From NCBI RefSeq assembly GCF_000685355.1, contig NZ_JHET01000016.1, positions 1-64,000 of the forward strand: a stretch of DNA of 64,000 nt, in the 5' to 3' direction. Below, piece after piece: positions 61,903-64,000 of the stretch (the stretch's first letter is position 1; the number at the start of each line of letters is the position of its first letter). The stretch comes from Microbacterium sp. CH12i. Lineage in GTDB: Bacteria > Actinomycetota > Actinomycetes > Actinomycetales > Microbacteriaceae. Made by a program: the position numbers and the translations under genes. The notes under the pieces were generated by a model. The model ran no database searches. It was not told where the DNA came from and was given only the letters and a program-made list of their open reading frames with translations.

Positions 61903-62918
61903 TGAGCCTGCTGACGAAGAAGCCCCGGCCGCCGAAGAAGGACAAGACCGTCACCGCTGGCTCTGCAGTCAAGACGTCTAGTTGGACGAATGGCTCTGTG
62001 CTCGGCTCCAAGGCAGTCGGCGTTCTCGTGGTGATCGGATGGCTTTGTGCCCCGCTCGCGCTCGGGGTGGTGTTGTTGAAGCCGACATCGCAGCCTCCGG
62101 CTGTTGTTGCCAGCTCCGAATCTCCGTTGACCCCGCTGCAGCAAAGTGCGGGCGCGTACAGCGTTGGTCTCGTTGGCGCGTGGCTTTCGTCCAGTAAGGA
62201 CGATGTCTCAGCCCTGACTCCGTATCTCAGCATCGCTCCCGCTAATCTCGGCGATCAGCCCTTCGACAGCCGCAATCTTTCTGTTGCTGAGATCGTGCCG
62301 GCGGAGGATAGCGATCTGGTCACGGTCCTTGTCGGGGCTGACGTCTACGAGAAGCCGGTCGCGGAAGATCCGCCGTCGTGGATCCGCCGGTACTTCGAAG
62401 TTCCCGTCGACACAGATGGAGGCCAGCTCAGTGCCCTGGGGTTGCCGGCACCGAAGACAGGGCCGTCAACGAACCCAGTTCAGAACGGCCTCGGTTACAC
62501 GAACCAGTTGACGATGTCGGATCCCGCATCCGAGACCGTCAACCTGCTCCTGACCGCGTATCTGACAGGGCAAGGCAGCACGAGCTCATATCTGACTCCT
62601 GGTGTCGAGATCTCTCCGATCAGCCCAGCACCGTTCACACAACTCACTCCTGTGACGCAGTACAGCGATATGCCGCCGTCTGAGGATCCGGCTGATGGCG
62701 AGGCGATCCACGTACAGGCGAATGTCGCGCTCCAGAACGGCAACGGCCAAGCCGTGACGGCGACCTATTGGGTCCACCTCACCGCACGCGCAGGCCGATG
62801 GGAGGTCACCGATCTGGAAGCGGCGACTTCCGTGGCTGCGCCTTCGAGTTCTACTCCCCTGCCCGCATCACCCACACCATCGCCGACCGGCGACACCACT
62901 GAAGGAGATTCGAAATGA
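61902..62918 (+). CDS. TcpC-like (VirB8-type) conjugal transfer protein
   Basis: The protein of about 338 residues has a short basic cytoplasmic start, one membrane helix (VGVLVVIGWLCAPLALGVVLL) and two NTF2-like external domains, seen in LTPLQQSAGAYSVGLVGAWL...IRRYFEVPVDTDGG and SETVNLLLTAYLTGQGSTSSYLTPG. This is the layout of TcpC/VirB8-type proteins in Gram-positive type IV secretion. A Ser/Thr/Pro-rich tail follows. It overlaps the next start by four bases. Confidence 0.82.
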   Translation: MSLLTKKPRPPKKDKTVTAGSAVKTSSWTNGSVLGSKAVGVLVVIGWLCAPLALGVVLLKPTSQPPAVVASSESPLTPLQQSAGAYSVGLVGAWLSSSKDDVSALTPYLSIAPANLGDQPFDSRNLSVAEIVPAEDSDLVTVLVGADVYEKPVAEDPPSWIRRYFEVPVDTDGGQLSALGLPAPKTGPSTNPVQNGLGYTNQLTMSDPASETVNLLLTAYLTGQGSTSSYLTPGVEISPISPAPFTQLTPVTQYSDMPPSEDPADGEAIHVQANVALQNGNGQAVTATYWVHLTARAGRWEVTDLEAATSVAAPSSSTPLPASPTPSPTGDTTEGDSK

Positions 62919-63206
62919 ACCGCATCATGACCACAGTCCAGTCCGCCATCGAGGGGGGTGCAGACGAAGCTCGTGTCCACCGGAATCGTTGACACAGCGA
63001 ACTCCCTGAACAACGATCTGGCGGCCCTGTTCCGCAATGCCGCCGTGACGATCTTCCTCGCAGCATTCGTCATCACCTGCTTCCGGAAGGGGTGGGCAGC
63101 TGCTGCATTCATCGGCGGGCTCCTGATTGCCGGCCTCGGGTACTTCGCCGTCAATGGTGGCTTCGAGCTCGTCGGAAATCTGATCAAGCAAACCTTCAGC
63201 GGCTAA
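62915..63206 (+). CDS. Small membrane protein of the secretion operon (frameshifted in this sequence)
   Basis: The ATG at 62915 opens MNRIMTTVQSAIEG, overlapping the TcpC stop. A run of six Gs near 62955 breaks the frame; with five, it continues VQTKLVSTGIVDTANSLNNDLAALF to 63206. The product of about 96 residues has two membrane helices (AAVTIFLAAFVITCF and AAAFIGGLLIAGLGYFAV). A GTG at 62958 would also give an 82-residue protein. It may be the VirB2- or TcpD-like small subunit. Confidence 0.65.
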
Positions 63207-63215
63207 GTCCAGATC

Positions 63216-63827
63216 ATGACCACCCCTCGGAATGAGCAGCCGCGCACTGCGCGGTTCTTCACCGGCATCACCCGGATCCCCTTGCTTATCGGCAAGGCCG
63301 GGAATTCTCGTCTGCCCGGCGGCCCTTACACGCCGGCGCAGTTCGTGGTTGGTGCGCTCGTACTCGCCGTCGGGTGGCAGACGATGCCGTTGTGGGGGCC
63401 TATGGCAGGTTCGCATCCACTGATCCGGATCCTTACCCTGCTCATCGCATCAGCGTTCGCCTTGTGGGCATCGGGGCAGCTCCCGTCGAGTCGACGCAAG
63501 ATCCATAACCTCGCATTCGATGCGGCAGGTGCGATTACTGCACCCGCCGCAGGGAAGTTGAACGGGCGGCCGGTGCGACTGCCAGCACCGCACCGCGTCA
63601 CAGGGACGGTGCTCATCGAGGCTGACCCATTTGAAGAACTGGTGGAGATGGCAGCAACTTTCGTCGACGAGGAGGCTGCCGTCGTCGATGAGAGCCCCCT
63701 CGTCGATGAAAGTCCCCTCATCGCCACCAATGACACCACTGAGCCACACAGCCCCGTGGTGTCCGTTCCTGCGTTCGCGTCGGGACTTGATCGCCTGCTT
63801 GAGCAGGCCCGTGTGAAGGAAGGCTGA
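63216..63827 (+). CDS. Membrane protein of the secretion operon (TcpE/PrgI-like)
   Basis: The 203-residue protein has a polar start, two adjacent membrane segments (FVVGALVLAVGWQTMPLWG and LIRILTLLIASAFALWASG) and an acidic C-terminal half with the repeat DESPLVDESPL. Size, topology and position before the VirB4-like gene fit TcpE or PrgI-type (VirB3-like) proteins. The family match is by layout, not by clear motifs. Confidence 0.6.
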   Translation: MTTPRNEQPRTARFFTGITRIPLLIGKAGNSRLPGGPYTPAQFVVGALVLAVGWQTMPLWGPMAGSHPLIRILTLLIASAFALWASGQLPSSRRKIHNLAFDAAGAITAPAAGKLNGRPVRLPAPHRVTGTVLIEADPFEELVEMAATFVDEEAAVVDESPLVDESPLIATNDTTEPHSPVVSVPAFASGLDRLLEQARVKEG

Positions 63828-63828
63828 C

Positions 63829-64000
63829 ATGCGCATCCCGGATATCGCAGTGAAGGGTCATCTGAAGTGGACTCGTACCGGCACGGTGTGGGCCACCTGG
63901 AGAATCGAAGGTCTCCCCAAAGGCCTGGGCGGCAGCGACCTGAATGAGACCCGCCGGCGCGTCCATCGAGCGCTCGCCCAGAGCCTCGTCGGTGAATACA
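63829..64000 (+). CDS. Start of a probable VirB4/TcpF-like ATPase, partial
   Basis: Only the first 57 codons are in the window: MRIPDIAVKGHLKWTRTGTV and WATWRIEGLPKGLGGSDLNE. This opening resembles actinobacterial VirB4-like transfer ATPases, and the position after a TcpE-like gene supports it. ATG at 63829 follows the previous stop by one base. The catalytic motifs lie outside the window. Confidence 0.6.
   Translation, partial: MRIPDIAVKGHLKWTRTGTVWATWRIEGLPKGLGGSDLNETRRRVHRALAQSLVGEY

Noticed and set aside
1..64000. CRISPR arrays, rRNA and tRNA genes
   Set aside because: No regularly spaced repeats and no cloverleaf or rRNA-like sequences were noticed on either strand by reading; a dedicated scan was not possible.

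Overview
This window comes from a high-GC Gram-positive actinobacterium. The best guess is a member of the Microbacteriaceae or a close relative. The reasons are the GTG starts, the actinobacterial families (DUF3515 lipoprotein, CopD-CtaG fusion, CmtR-type sensor, LysM-BTAD protein, SAF/TadA-type pilus set) and the aa3-type oxidase genes. The genus is inferred, not proven. The right half (about 35-64 kb) looks like the backbone of a conjugative plasmid or integrative element. The left half (1-35 kb) is a respiration and metal-resistance island assembled from many pieces.

Layout of the left half. 1-3.95 kb: a BlaR1-like M56 peptidase and a BlaI-like repressor diverge from cytochrome bd oxidase genes cydA-cydB across three phased TTCTAC-type dyads. 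4.2-7.6 kb: an M23 peptidase and remnants of a TlpA lipoprotein, a DUF6153-like protein, a CDF transporter and a CzcO-like flavoprotein. 7.6-9.1 kb: a fatty acid desaturase, a truncated TetR gene and an IS481-like end. 10.0-19.85 kb: one long minus-strand operon read as DsbA-like, CzcO-like, CzcD-like, CopC, LspA, DUF6804-like, CtaG, Lnt, DUF3515, CopD-CtaG and CopC. 19.9-25.6 kb: a DUF6153-like gene, mntH, a membrane protein, a second ctaG and a second M23 peptidase. 25.6-31.7 kb: captured and partly broken core genes (sulP, ctaE, qcrC, sdhD, sdhC, manC, ctaF, ctaD, ctaC, RNase J). 31.8-35.1 kb: a metal operon of an ACR3-like permease, a CmtR-like sensor and an SPC-type P1B ATPase.

Layout of the right half. 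37.3-40.1 kb: a candidate replication operon with a protein carrying possible family-B polymerase motifs, an HTH protein and a ribbon-helix-helix protein. 40.2-41.0 kb: two divergent small HTH genes. 41.2-45.0 kb: an eight-gene minus-strand operon with a secreted HNH nuclease and a membrane zincin. 45.1-47.4 kb: a winged-helix regulator, a YhcG/DUF1016 nuclease and a frameshifted unknown. 47.4-60.1 kb: a Tad-like (type IVc) pilus operon from the SAF protein to the prepilin peptidase, with a solitary TnpB inserted in it. 60.3-61.4 kb: a second winged-helix regulator and a sigma-like factor. 61.6-64 kb: the start of a type IV secretion operon (TcpC-like, two membrane proteins, and the start of a probable VirB4-like ATPase).

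Two points matter most. First, a bipartite site, AAGGGGY-N15-RAACCGACA, occurs four times with exactly the same spacing. Three copies lie in divergent regions between the transfer operons and their likely regulators, which suggests a shared control circuit. Second, at least a dozen genes carry single-base frameshifts, and many look like the loss of one G from CGG. This fits a systematic consensus error better than gene decay, so several genes called broken here may be intact in the organism.
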